NCBI GenBank assembly: GCA_049724395.1
Contig: JAUGWO010000211.1
Span: forward strand, 1-54,628
Source of the DNA: Spongospora subterranea f. sp. subterranea
Taxonomy: Eukaryota; Endomyxa: Phytomyxea; Phytomyxea; Plasmodiophorida
Length of the DNA stretch: 54,628 nucleotides
Direction: 5' to 3'
Position numbers and translations under genes: made by a program. Positions 1-9,845 of this stretch are shown in pieces. The number at the start of each line of letters is the position of its first letter. Position 1 is the first letter of the stretch. The notes under the pieces are model-generated. The model was not told where the DNA came from, ran no database searches, and saw only the letters and a program-made list of their open reading frames with translations.

Positions 1-779
1 ATTATCAGGACGCTCCTGTCGTCCAATTCTTCCGAAGACGGTGGCAGGGCTTGAAGAATCGCTGGCAAGAAATCGATCACGACGCCATAAGAAATCACTT
101 CGAATGTGACGAGATCAACGTTGCTCGAAAACATGGACCATTCCTCACTGTCCATACTGTTTTTTTATCCTGTTTGATCATATCGATTCCATTGATCGCC
201 TTCATGGTCTTGTGTTATTTGCAGCACATGGCTTTCATCGAATCCTATAAATTCGCCGGAACCGTATCATCCTGGGTGGCTTCCGGCGTGTTTGTCGCGT
301 CAGCCATTCCTCAAGTTATCAAGAATCATCGTGAGAGAGAGTGTCATGGTCTTTGCTTTTATCCACAAATAATTTTATTTTTCGCTCATTCCTTCGCCGG
401 CATGAGTACCTTGTTGAATTGGTTATCTGGGATTTCGAAGTCGGACACGGCGAGGACAGCTCTCCTACAGTTTTTCAAAACGACAATGGCGCTAACTCTT
501 TGCCATTTCGCTCTAACTGCATTTGATATTACCATTTTCAGTCAAATAGTATCTGCCCCTTCACGTACCCCATCTTTTTTTAAACAAAAAATCAAAGAAT
601 TTTTTAATGTCTCATCTGATTCAAAGGACCTTGTTGCACCTCTTGTCTAACTTCATTCGACCAATAAACAACTAATCAATGTGCCCATTATGCAAAAGCG
701 TCATCAAGACTCCCTGTTTTAGCTCGGTTTTCAGGTATTAATCGTATTAGTAATATTTTCTTTTGAAATTCGTACAACA
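1..779 (+). repeat. Left unit of tandem gene duplication
   Basis: This stretch matches 2453-3234 with few substitutions through the PQ-loop exon and about 130 bp of 3' flank, ending at a shared CAACATA. Immediately after that, this copy joins a piece of VPS35, while the other copy joins a LINE 3' end. The breakpoints therefore differ although the units are the same. Confidence 0.8.
3..650 (+). CDS. PQ-loop membrane protein, copy 1 (5' part outside window)
   Basis: The frame is open from the first bases, so the gene begins left of the window. The visible part has a hydrophobic segment near the start, then the PQ-loop signature AIPQVIKN followed by a polar turn and CHGLCFYPQI, then two more membrane segments ending in LCHFALTAFDITIF. 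In the family (PQLC2/Ypq, KDEL receptor and SWEET relatives) the Pro-Gln pair hinges a transmembrane helix, and members carry amino acids or sugars across lysosomal or other membranes. The substrate cannot be told here. Bases 1-779 are repeated almost exactly at 2453-3234, so this is one of two near-identical tandem copies. The frame is intact to its stop in the visible part. Confidence 0.65.
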   Translation, partial: YQDAPVVQFFRRRWQGLKNRWQEIDHDAIRNHFECDEINVARKHGPFLTVHTVFLSCLIISIPLIAFMVLCYLQHMAFIESYKFAGTVSSWVASGVFVASAIPQVIKNHRERECHGLCFYPQIILFFAHSFAGMSTLLNWLSGISKSDTARTALLQFFKTTMALTLCHFALTAFDITIFSQIVSAPSRTPSFFKQKIKEFFNVSSDSKDLVAPLV

Positions 780-780
780 T

Positions 781-1045
781 AACAGTCTGGTCTTATGCTT
801 TTCGCGTCGACCGTTCAGGTTAGACACAGTAAACCTCAATCGCTAACTGTTTAAGTGCTGAGCAATTTGCTATGTGTTTATCTGTTTTAGATATCATTCG
901 TCGGCATGTTCGATTCTAACTTCGGAGTTTTGCAGTATTTATCGTCGCCTTGCGAGGTGAATTTCGTCACGCTGAGCTCCAAGGTTGCCCAACACGCCGG
1001 TCGCCTTTTGAAAAAGAGTGATCAAGTCCGAATTTTATCTGCTGG
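781..1045 (+). pseudogene. Displaced VPS35 fragment with retained intron
   Basis: These 265 bp align without length change to 14735-14999 in the intact VPS35 gene. They cover the end of exon 10, the intron between exons 10 and 11, exon 11 and the start of the next intron. Because the intron is kept, the copy arose from genomic DNA and not from a processed mRNA. It carries scattered substitutions, joins the PQ-loop repeat unit on the left and a Ty1/copia remnant on the right, and has no promoter or start, so it is a dead fragment. Confidence 0.9.
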
Positions 1046-1275
1046 CAGAGCGCAATTTTCTTAGCCAAGAATAACGTTACACAACGACGCACAAAACATA
1101 CTTGATATTCGATATCACTTCATTCGTGAACAAGTTCAAGAAAAGACGATCTTACTTCAATATTGCAGAACAGATCAGATGAATCATGCTGACATCTTGA
1201 CTAAACCATTGGGACCAAACCCATTCAAGAAACATCAAGACGAAGTTATAGTAAGCTTCGAATGGAAGGGGCGTG
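1046..1275 (+). mobile_element. Ty1/copia remnant, RNase H tail
   Basis: Translated pieces resemble the very end of a Ty1/copia polyprotein: the RNase H tail with the typical TKHI-like, RYHFIREQV-like and ADILTKPLG-like stretches. A purine-rich stretch follows near 1262-1272, then a TG that could open a 3' LTR near 1274, though no second LTR is seen. It is a short, broken, old fossil. Confidence 0.6.
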
Positions 1276-1914
1276 TCAGATAGAGACGACCCTAACGTAC
1301 TGTTGATCCTATTGCTAATCGAACGATCTTTCATAACTTTTAAATAAACACTTCTTGTCTTTCGTCCTATTCTATACGCTACCGGTCGATAGTACGGGCG
1401 GGCGGACGAGCGACAAATGGTATTGGAATGGATTAACCGGTGGTCCTGTTTATTTGAGGCGATCGGGAACTCGCAACTGGATTGCAGGAATATCCCCAAT
1501 GACACAACCGCATGCAGAAAGGGGTCGCGATGGGAATGGTTGAGAGGGGCAAGAGTCGCACTTGAACCGGTTCTCAAGTCGTATGCCTGTTATCGCAACG
1601 TTTCGATTGTCTATTCCAAACGGTATCTTGCGGACTTGTGGGCCCCAATTATGCCGCTGACTGCAGTTGCCCCCATCGGACTCCCATCTGAATGCTCCGC
1701 CATCACCCATTGATCATGACTTAATGCGCTGTTCTCATCCACAGGCGACGTAACTGCGGGCCGTCCCTTCCGTCACGGACGGGACGGCCCACTGTCACTA
1801 CACTGCGATAGCGCTAGGTAGTCTCTTCCTTGATCGCAAATTGCCGCGTTTCCTGATAATGTCTGATGACCCCCTACTCTACATCATTCCACATCCCACT
1901 GAGTATTTATCGTG
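1276..1914. other. No recognisable gene; contains a strong hairpin
   Basis: Short overlapping open frames on both strands (around 1417-1713) show no motif I know and mirror each other, so I do not call a gene. The stretch may include the LTR of the copia remnant at its left end. A near-perfect GC-rich palindrome lies at 1758-1790. The last 50 bases are upstream of PQ-loop copy 2 and match the upstream of copy 3 near 10,890. Confidence 0.5.
1758..1790. repeat. GC-rich near-perfect palindrome (hairpin)
   Basis: The outer arms GGGCCGTCCC and GGGACGGCCC are exact inverted complements, and the centre TCCGTCACGGA is also self-complementary around one base. The whole 33 bases can fold into a nearly unbroken stem. 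Confidence 0.85.
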
Positions 1915-3100
1915 ATGATGAACCGAGAAATTGTGTGCAGGATTGTGACTGTTTTCCTATTCCTGATCACCGTTAATGGAATACGAATACCTGGAATCTC
2001 CTTCCCCTACACTGATCCAACAGGGATTGTTTCTGCAACCGCTCCTGCCTCCCCTTCTATCGATTTTATCTTCGGTAACCTTCCTTTGAAACCAACGGCC
2101 CAGGTTCTAGGTGTGTTCATGTGTCATGATCAACGTCCCATTCTGATGCGATTATTCTATAGGATATCTTGGTACTGCTTTAGGCGCTTGCTTTTCTATT
2201 CCACACGCTAATTCATAGCTATAAAACTAAATCGGCAACTGGGATTTCTCTTGATTCCCATTTACTTGGGTACCTTCTTCAATGTTGATAATGTTCCATC
2301 ATGTATTGATTCGTTATTTTGCTGACAGATTCAGTGCCAATGTTATTCTGGTGTATGGCACTTTTGTGACCGGGAATACACTTTTAATAACTAAACTCCG
2401 TGTTGTTTGGGGGCTCTTCAACAACCTAATCGTTTCTGGACAAGCCTGTTATTATCAGGACGCTCCTGTCGTCCAATTCATCCGAAGTCGGTGGCAGGGC
2501 TTGAAGAATCGCGGGCAAGAAATCGATCACGACGACATCAGAAATCACTTCGAATCTGACGAGATCAACGTTGCTCGAAATCATGGACCATTCCTCACTG
2601 TCCATACTGTTGTTTTATCCTGTTTGATCATTTCGATTCCATTCCTGGCCTTCATGGTCTTGTTTTATTTGCAGCACATGGCTTTCACCGAATCCTATAA
2701 ATTCGCCGGAACCGTATCATCCTGGGTGGCTTCCGGCGTGTTTGTCGCGTCAGCCATTCCTCAAGTTATCAAGAATCATCGTGAGAGGGAGTGTCATGGT
2801 CTTTGCTTTTATCCACAAATAATTTTATTTTTCGCTCATTCCTTTGCCGGCATGAGTACCTTGTTGAATTGGTTATCTGGGATTTCGAAGGCGGACACGG
2901 CGAGGACAGCTCTCCTACAGTTTTTCAAAACGACAATGGCGCTAACTCTTTGCCATTTCGCTCTAACTGCATTTGATATTACCATTTTCAGTCAAATTGT
3001 ATCTGCCCCTTCACGTACCCCATCTTTTTTTGAACAAAAAATCAAAGAATTTTTTAAACGCTCATCTGATTCAAAGGACCTTGTTGCACCTCTTGTCTAA
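1915..3100 (+). CDS. PQ-loop membrane protein, copy 2 (probably frameshifted)
   Basis: Exon 1 starts at ATG 1915 and encodes a signal-like hydrophobic N-terminus (VTVFLFLITVNG). A GT-AG intron of about 52 bp ends near 2162. Exon 2 reads GYLGTALGACFSIPH, the first PQ-loop helix with His in place of Gln, then SYKTKSATGISL, the loop typical of lysosomal PQ-loop transporters. These two parts are one base out of register near 2205-2215, with no possible intron between them, so this copy is probably broken or the base call is wrong. A further intron (about 2269-2330) leads to the long last exon with a second PQ signature (AIPQVIKN) and four or more membrane helices. The product would be a seven-helix-type transporter of unknown substrate. 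Confidence 0.6.
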
Positions 3101-3234
3101 CTTCATTCGACCAATAAACAATTGATCAATTTGCCCTTAATGCAAAAGCGTCATCAAACCTCCCTTTTTTTAGTCAGGTATTGATCAGAAAGGATTGTAT
3201 TAGCAATATTTTCTTTTGTGATTCGCACAACATA
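2453..3234 (+). repeat. Right unit of tandem gene duplication
   Basis: This is the near-identical partner of bases 1-779, covering the last PQ-loop exon and its 3' flank. It ends at the same CAACATA and then joins the 3' end of a truncated LINE. Confidence 0.8.
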
Positions 3235-3235
3235 T

Positions 3236-3786
3236 TGGTGTTAGGTCTGTAGTTCCCATATCTTCGCTAGGGCCAGCTGCCGATGGCTCATCATCCAGGG
3301 TCAAACTAATGACGGTTCATACGTTTGTGATATGGACCTTGGCTCATTTTCCACTGGTTCTTGCTTGAATTATATCTAGGAGCAAGAGCATCATCGATTT
3401 CGAATCCGGAACCATCGTGGGCAAATTGCTTGAGTTTCTTTTCAAAAATATTCATTGTAGAATCGCAAAAAAACCGAAAACGTGACGAGGGACAACTTAG
3501 AGACTTTTTAACAGCAAGTCCTCCACAGTAAATTTAGCAAATCATTGAGAGTATTAGAGACCAAGTCAAAATCGTGAGTTTGGGATTGCCCGACACACTA
3601 AAACCGCGAAACCCTTTGGGCCACAGGGCAAATTCCTTACGGAACACTATTGCTGTAGGACAAGTCGCCTGCATCGCCCACCAGCTGATTGTTAAAATTG
3701 AACATCCTCTTCGTCTTTCTCTGTTCAGAATTCCATTCATTCCGGTCGGATGTGTCCACAGTGCTGTCCTCAAAATCTGTTCCTAA
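3236..3786 (-). mobile_element. Older LINE copy, 3' terminal fragment
   Basis: On the minus strand this holds the last codons of the same LINE reading frame as the large element (TALWTHPTGM... RRRGCSI against TALWTHPTEM... RRRGCFI), plus its 3' untranslated region. Both copies end at the same point, plus-strand TGTTAGGTCTGTAG. It lacks about 60 bp present in the large copy near 4183-4260. Together with 3821-3900 and 9760-9845 it is what remains of an older copy that the large LINE later split. Confidence 0.8.
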
Positions 3787-3820
3787 GTTGTCAAATTTGT
3801 CTCTGCTGCAACTTTAAGGC

Positions 3821-3900
3821 GCTGTTCTCCACCTCTTCATTTGTTTCGTTGGAGTAGGTTTCACATTTCTTCCTTCGTTTCTTTGTTTGTGAGATGATCT
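3821..3900 (-). mobile_element. Older LINE copy, internal fragment
   Basis: About 80 bp match the large LINE at roughly 6870-6950, just upstream of the reverse transcriptase core. The fragment stops exactly at the large LINE's target-site duplication and continues on its far side at 9760. Sequence between this piece and 3236-3786 is missing, so the older copy carried an internal deletion. Confidence 0.75.
3889..3900 (+). repeat. Target-site duplication, left
   Basis: The 12 bases GTGAGATGATCT recur exactly at 9748-9759. They are followed by a run of T, which is the poly(A) tail of the minus-strand LINE. Confidence 0.85.
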
Positions 3901-4253
3901 TTTTTTTTTTGTGATTGAGTTCAACACATGTGTGTTAGGTCTGTAGTACCCATATCTAGTCTAGGGCCAGATGACGATTGCTTGCCATCTGGGCACAAAC
4001 TCCTGCGTTTGCGATAAGGACCTTCGCTATACGTTGCTCAGCATTCTGACCCACAACAATGGTAGTGTGAGGTTAGGATGACCTGACTCACTAAAGCCCC
4101 GAAACCCATTGGGACACAGGGGAAATTCCTTACGGAACACCATTGCTGCAGGACATGTCGCCTTCATCGCAAGCCAGCTGATTTTTTTTTGTTATAGAGG
4201 TTTTCTCCTCTGGGAGTTTTTAAGAGGGTTTCTGCTCTCTCGTATAACCATTA

Positions 4254-7200
4254 TCAGATAAAACATCCTCTTCGTCTCGCTTTTTTCAGTATTCGAATCA
4301 TTTCTGTCGGATGTGTCCATAGTGCTGTCTCGAAATCAGTCCCTAATTTTTCAAATTCGTCTCTGCTGTGCTGTAACTTGCTCTGTAGGGCTGCGCAGTG
4401 TAGTACTTGGTGCTCTACAGTCTCTATATGTTCATTACAGTGTCGGCATAAGTCACTCATTTCCATTCTCAGATTCTTCAGATGTTGTCGGGCACAAGAG
4501 TGTCCTGTTCTAGCTCGATTTAGTTCGGGCTGTGGCCAGCTGGCCTTGTCATAGGTGGTGGATTGTCGCTTCATGAAGGGTGATCTATCAGGATAACCAG
4601 CGAATCCCCTTGCTTTGACACTTCGTTCAATATAATGGTCTCGATTTTTTGTTTCAGTCTTCCTCAATTGCAGTTTGAACGACGACCAGAACGGATCATG
4701 TTCTATATCATCTCCTGTTTCTATCGCTTGTTTAGCGATTTCGTCAATCTCTTCGCTCCTTCCTATGTTGATTGTTTTTGGCTGTAGAATCGTGTGGTCC
4801 ACAGATTCATTCTTATCCATGTCTGGTACATGGCTTGGAATAAAGTGTGTATCTACTTGGCTCTTGTTGATTAGCTCTGCCAATTTTTTAGCACATTCGG
4901 CAACGACGGCGTTAACTCTTCTTGGCTTTTTCGGTAGTGATTTTAGCTGGTTCATCCATGACAGGGAATCTGTCATAATATGAATTGTTGTGCCTCGATA
5001 ATCTTGGTTAATAGCTATGTCCAATCCAATGTTCAGTGCGGTAATCTCACATTCATACGAGGACGTCACTTTCGGTCCTAATTTGACTGTTGATTCGATC
5101 TCCTCTGCCTCTATTTCGGGGTTTTCGTTCCTTTTGCGATTGTCTATTAGAAGTGCTGCTGCACCTCCACCCTGATCACGTTTGAAACTTCCATCCGTCC
5201 ACAGCTCGATATTTGGGGTCTTTGGTAATAGTTTTCCTTTTTTGTGTTTCTTGATCGCTTTTTTTCTGGTTGATGTGTGGAATCTAATCTTATATAGTCC
5301 TTCAAGGATGTCTGGCGATATTTCTGTTTTCGCATGAATGTTCTCGAAGCCATCTGGCACTCTCTCTCTGAGTGCTTTCCATACTTGTCCAAGTGGTGTC
5401 CATCCATCTCTTCTCCAGTCCATTCCGTGTATTCTCTGCCCAATAATGTCCCATTGGCCTGAGCAGCGAGTACTGTCATTGTTGTTTCTGTGATGATTGT
5501 ATCTCTCAGTAATGGGAACTGCGTACTCCTGATATTGCATGTAATAGGGATTGGTGTTGATTTGAAACATCCTGTATATGTTCTCATATAGTCCTTATAT
5601 GCTGTCTCAATAGGTCGCAATGTCCTACTCAGGTTCTTGTTGATTTCTTGCCAACCAAGGTAGGTAATAGTTCAGTTTCCCTCCTATAAATCCTCTACAT
5701 ATCTGTTGATATGTTCTGTATGGTATCCGGTATTTTCTCATTTCCCGTACCAGTTTACATCTTTTCCTTATATCCATGGCCACTTCTGTCAGTTGAATTG
5801 TGAAAGTTGAGTGGTTATTTTCGTTATTGGCGTTTAGAGTTGCTCCGAGATATTGCACTGTTTTTGTTGTCTGGATCGTTTTTCCATTTATAGTTAATTT
5901 GTCTGTGGGTGAGTATTCATTCAATAGAATGTTTGTTTGAGCCTTTGGATTTTGATCCTGTTGTCTTTACACCATTGCTGTAGTTTGATGCTATCACTTT
6001 TCAATTTTGTAAGTAATTCTTGTTTTGTGCCTCCAATAGCCCATTGTGTTGTGTCATTCACATACACATTACTGTTATTAGTCTCTAAAGGGGCGTCAAA
6101 AATGTAGATTATCCACAGCAACACACTTATACTGGATCCCTGTGGAATACCATTCTCCTGTCTATGTAATTTAGAAGAGGTGTTTCTAGAATTCACCTCA
6201 AAGATTCTGTTTGTTAGCCAATCAGTAATATCAGATATGGATCTATCCCCATTCTCCTCATTTTCTGGATTAGCAGTGTTCGTTGCACTCTATCGAATGC
6301 CTTCATGAAGTCGTATACAATCATGGCGAATTGTTGATGTTTTGCCGCCGCTAATCCTGCATAATGTAGCAGTCTTAACAATCCATGGGTTGTGCTGTGT
6401 GCTGGCCGACATCCAGATTGGTTATCGGGTATGCGCTCGCTCGCTAGTTTTCCTATTCTATGTTCAAGTATTCCTTCCACAATCTTTGCTATGTTTGGCA
6501 ATAATGATATCGACCGATATTCTCCTGGTTTCGCTTTGTGTAGTGGCCGTATTTTGGCGATCTTCATTTCCTGTGGAAAGCACCCTATATCGATGATGTC
6601 GGAATTGTTTGCTTTCAGGAATGTGTCCTTGATTACGTGATTTGTGCACATATGTTGAATCAGGCTGTTGGGGATTCCGTCTGTTCCTCCAGCAGATTTG
6701 CTGTTGGCTTGTTTACTACTGCTCTTTCGAGTTCTCTGGTGGTTATATGCGCTGTTGGTGCTGTCAATCGTTCCTTCAATATTTCTGCAAGGAGCAGTTC
6801 GTACTCCATTTTTTCTATTTCTGTCAGTGTGAGATCTGGTGCACAATAGATTTCTTCGAACTTCGAGGGGATGTTCTCTACCTCTTCTTTTGCTTCGTTG
6901 GTGTAAGTTTCATATTTGTTTCTTCTTTTGTTTGTTTGTGGACTGATCTGTTTTACCAGTCTCCAGATTTGTGCTCCTGTCTTATCCTCACATGCTGTTT
7001 TGACCATTTTTGTCAGGTGCTTGTTTTTGGCTTTGACGTATTGTTTCTTAAATTCTATTCCAGCTTTGTTTAGTGCTTCTTTTCTCTGTATGATTTGTGC
7101 TTCGTTTTTGTGTGAGAGTATCGCTGTGTGCAATTTGCGTCTGAGTTTGTTTCTCAGTTTAAATGCCTCTTTCAGGAGTTCGTTTCAGAACTTGCATCTG

Positions 7201-8008
7201 TTCAGTCTAACGTATCGGTATTTTATGCTTTGCTGTAGCATTGTAGTGAATTTGGACAGTCCCATAGCGTTATCAGATTGGTTTTCAATGGCTCTCATTA
7301 GTGCCTTTGCTGTTGATCTATTGTCAAGTTTTTTGACTCTTTTCCTATCAATTGTTGATCTGTGGTTAGTTTTGCCTCTAATGCTGGTTTCGTTTGTTGT
7401 TGGAAGATGATCACTACTCAGGTCTGTTTGGATTTCGAAGTTCACAATCTGTTTTGCCATCTTCCTATTCGCCAGTGTGATATCTAATGTGTTGTGCTGT
7501 CTGGTTGGTATTTCAGGATTGTTCATAATACTGAACTCCTCTAGTATTCCGTCTATGTATGTGTGGTTTTGTGTATGATTTGTGCCAAATCTCTTATCTC
7601 TAGTATTTAGGTCTCCTATGATGAGAATGGACTCGTTTCTTGTCTCTGAGAAGATATCAATCTGTTTCCAGTACGCTCTTCTAGTTGGTCTGTCTATATC
7701 AGGTGGAAAATATGTGTGTATCAGTGTCATTTCGTCATATAATTTTACAATTTGTCTTGTGATAGCGAATCGTCCAAAGCATTGAAATGCTGGTGGGTAT
7801 AGTTTTCAGTTCTGACATGTCCGCGCCAAAAAATGCCTGATTGTGTGTATCGATCATCACATTCGTAGTGTGGAAATCCATGAATATTACGTCTATGGCT
7901 TAGCTCTGCAATACAGATTACATTTATTAGGTGTTGATTCGCAAAAAGAGCCAGTTCGGTTGCCTTCTCCTCGCTTAATGAACATGCGTTCCATTGTGCT
8001 ATAATCAA
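4254..8008 (-). pseudogene. LINE ORF2: endonuclease, reverse transcriptase, RNase H
   Basis: The endonuclease (about 8008-7185) starts with IIAQWNACSL and contains ILIIGDLNTRD and SSDHLPT, the usual AP-endonuclease landmarks. The reverse transcriptase (about 7133-5625) shows GTDGIPNSLIQH, MIVYDFMKAFDRV and GIPQGSSIS; the box that should read Y-x-D-D reads YVND (around 6053-6064), so the first catalytic Asp is Asn. The RNase H (about 5100-4700) keeps the Asp-Glu-Asp set in LWTDGS, SYECEITAL and MTDS. A Cys/His tail CRHCNEHIETVEHQVLHC follows at about 4450. The frame changes at several points (near 7730-7750, 7130-7190, 6200 and 5600), so no full product can be made. Confidence 0.85.
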
Positions 8009-8127
8009 ATTTCTGTTATTCTTTACTTGTTTCGCTTTATCCTTAAGGCGCGCAAAACATTGTGTTATTTTCAGTTGTCTTTTTTGTTTGGTTGATTCAT
8101 CGTTGTTTGAGCATTTTTCGGTGATCC

Positions 8128-9701
8128 TTATCTTTTGAAGTTCTTGTAGCAGTTCTTCTTTGTTTGATCATTGTCGTTTCTTCCAATAATACCGGAAATG
8201 TTGACGTTGTTATTAATCACGTAATCAGATTGGTCTAGACTTTGGATTGAGGCATTGTCTTTAGATATCCTATGTTGTGGACTTCTGTTGGTGGTGTCGC
8301 TTGTGACCATGCTAAGCTTCTCCAGTTTTTGCAGTAATTCGCTGGACCTGTTTTTTGGTGTCAGCATTGTGGGTTGGTCTAGTTCGTTCTCCCCAGTTAG
8401 CAGACAATTGTTCGGCTGAGTTGAGGATGTTGTTGGTGTTTCAATTTTGTTGGCCAATGATTCGTCGTCAGTTACTTTTGATGAGACCTGATTCGGGCCA
8501 TCTATTGTCCGATATTGTTGTTTCCCAATGCAATTTTCAACGTATTTCTCACATTGGTCATGTATTGTTGTAATGTCACTATTGATCAGAGTGTCTTCAT
8601 CAATTGGAAATAGGGTCCCATAATGATTCAGTCTACTATGTCCCATAGGGGTTGATGGTTTTCCATTCATGTGGTGTAGTACATAGATCGTACTCTTCCA
8701 ATGAACGCTGTCTCTGAATTTTGGGAATCACGATTCGATCCATTTTTGTATATTAGTGGTCATAGGTTGTGTTGCCTGAATGTTGATTTTATATATAAAA
8801 GCTGCTATTGTAAACTCGAATAATCCAGCCCATTGCCTGTCCTGTTCCATTATTTCTAGATATTGATCAAGAGTACAATTCTCGTTGTTGGGTAATGATC
8901 CGACGTAGTTCAGTATTTTTGTCGCTATGGTTCTTCCCTGATTTGGGTCTCTGGCATAATCACATATTTTTCTACGTAATTGCTCAACAGTAATGTCTGG
9001 TATTGCTCCTGATGTTCTGATTGCTTCGAATGCACAGTTTCCTCCTCCAATTACATCTTTAAAACATATTTGTTGTGATCAATTGTTAGGCTACAAGTGG
9101 TATGTAATCCAGTGCTATTACCTCCTGTTCCTTTCTGCTTCTCGTGGGGATGTATCAAAGACATTCCCCGACAATGTGCTAAACTATGTAGACTATTTTT
9201 TCTATGTGGGCTGTGGGCAGTTTCTGTAGAGCATAGTTGTTTGTTTGTGTTCTCATTTTGTCTTCTACTTTTTATAATTACGACATCTACTGTGTTTGTT
9301 TCGATTCTTTTGATATAACATTGTGGTGATTTCGTGTGTTTCTTAACCTGTTCCCGTTTAATCCGTTTGCGTGTTAAAAAAAGCCAGTTTCGATATATTG
9401 GTTCCATAAAGTTCCAATACATTGGTTTCACCATATCCCGATAAATCGGTTTCATCTCTTTCCGATAAATCGGAAGGCTCGTTTTGCGGTTTCCCATTAT
9501 ATGCATTCTTTCGGCTCGTTTCAACCTTTTGACGGTTCTCAATTTGCACGAATTCTCACTCCGATGAATGATTAAGGGGCGGTGTGTCGGTTGTTGCTTA
9601 TCATGGGTGGGAGTTTCACAGGGGAAGACTCCGAGCATCCCTCCACTACCACCACCTTTTGATAGTAGCCGACTCCAGCCATTCATTAGACACCAATTCA
9701 A
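8128..9701 (-). pseudogene. LINE 5' ORF with OTU-like cysteine protease domain
   Basis: The 5' part (9701-9051) is rich in basic residues and holds four copies of an eight-residue repeat (PIYRxEMK-like). After a frame change near 9060, an OTU domain runs from about 9070 to 8600: GGGNCAFEAI has the nucleophile Cys in the family's Gly-Asn-Cys setting, and LNHYGTLF at the far end supplies the His. Between them lie 140-150 residues, a normal OTU size, with one in-frame TGA. A Ser/Thr/Asn-rich linker (8560-8128) leads towards the endonuclease. OTU enzymes usually cleave ubiquitin chains; a role in the element is unknown. Confidence 0.6.
9388..9474 (-). repeat. 24-bp tandem repeat, about 3.6 units, in frame
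   Basis: Four degenerate units begin at 9388, 9412, 9436 and 9460. Each is 24 bp, so each adds exactly eight codons to the LINE 5' reading frame (IYR-centred repeat). Confidence 0.8.
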
Positions 9702-9747
9702 ACGACATCATTCGATGCGTGACTTGCGCAGTCAATAACGGATAGGA

Positions 9748-9759
9748 GTGAGATGATCT
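9748..9759 (+). repeat. Target-site duplication, right
   Basis: This is an exact copy of GTGAGATGATCT at 3889-3900; the base before it differs on the two sides, so the duplication is exactly 12 bp. Confidence 0.85.
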
Positions 9760-9845
9760 CATTTACCAGGCTCAGGATTTGTGCTCCTTTCTTATCCTCA
9801 CACGCTGTTTTGACCATTTTTGTCAGATGCTTGTTTTTGTCTTTT
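9760..9845 (-). mobile_element. Older LINE copy, fragment beyond the insertion
   Basis: About 85 bp match the large LINE at roughly 6950-7035 and continue, in LINE coordinates, directly from the fragment that ends at 3900. It is the other half of the old copy cut by the younger insertion. Homology stops near 9845. Confidence 0.75.

Larger units (their letters stand above)
3901..9747 (-). mobile_element. Full-span LINE (RNase H-bearing non-LTR retrotransposon)
   Basis: The element is bounded by an exact 12-bp target-site duplication and ends in a short poly(A) (plus-strand T run 3901-3910), the hallmarks of target-primed reverse transcription. In minus-strand order it has an N-terminal basic and repeat region, an OTU-like protease domain, a linker, an AP endonuclease, reverse transcriptase, a C-terminal RNase H and a zinc-binding tail. 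An RNase H domain after the reverse transcriptase places it in the I/R1/LOA/Tad assemblage; the exact clade is not certain. Its length of 5.85 kb fits a complete element. Several shifts between frames, an in-frame TGA in the OTU part and a changed polymerase active site mark it as inactive, but the clean target-site duplication says the insertion is not very old. Confidence 0.85.

Noticed and set aside
1417-1713. 98-codon plus frame and an 86-codon minus frame over the same bases
   Set aside because: They mirror each other and have no motif, start context or splice support.
9390-9474. CRISPR-like array at the 24-bp repeats
   Set aside because: The units are contiguous without unique spacers and encode an in-frame peptide repeat.
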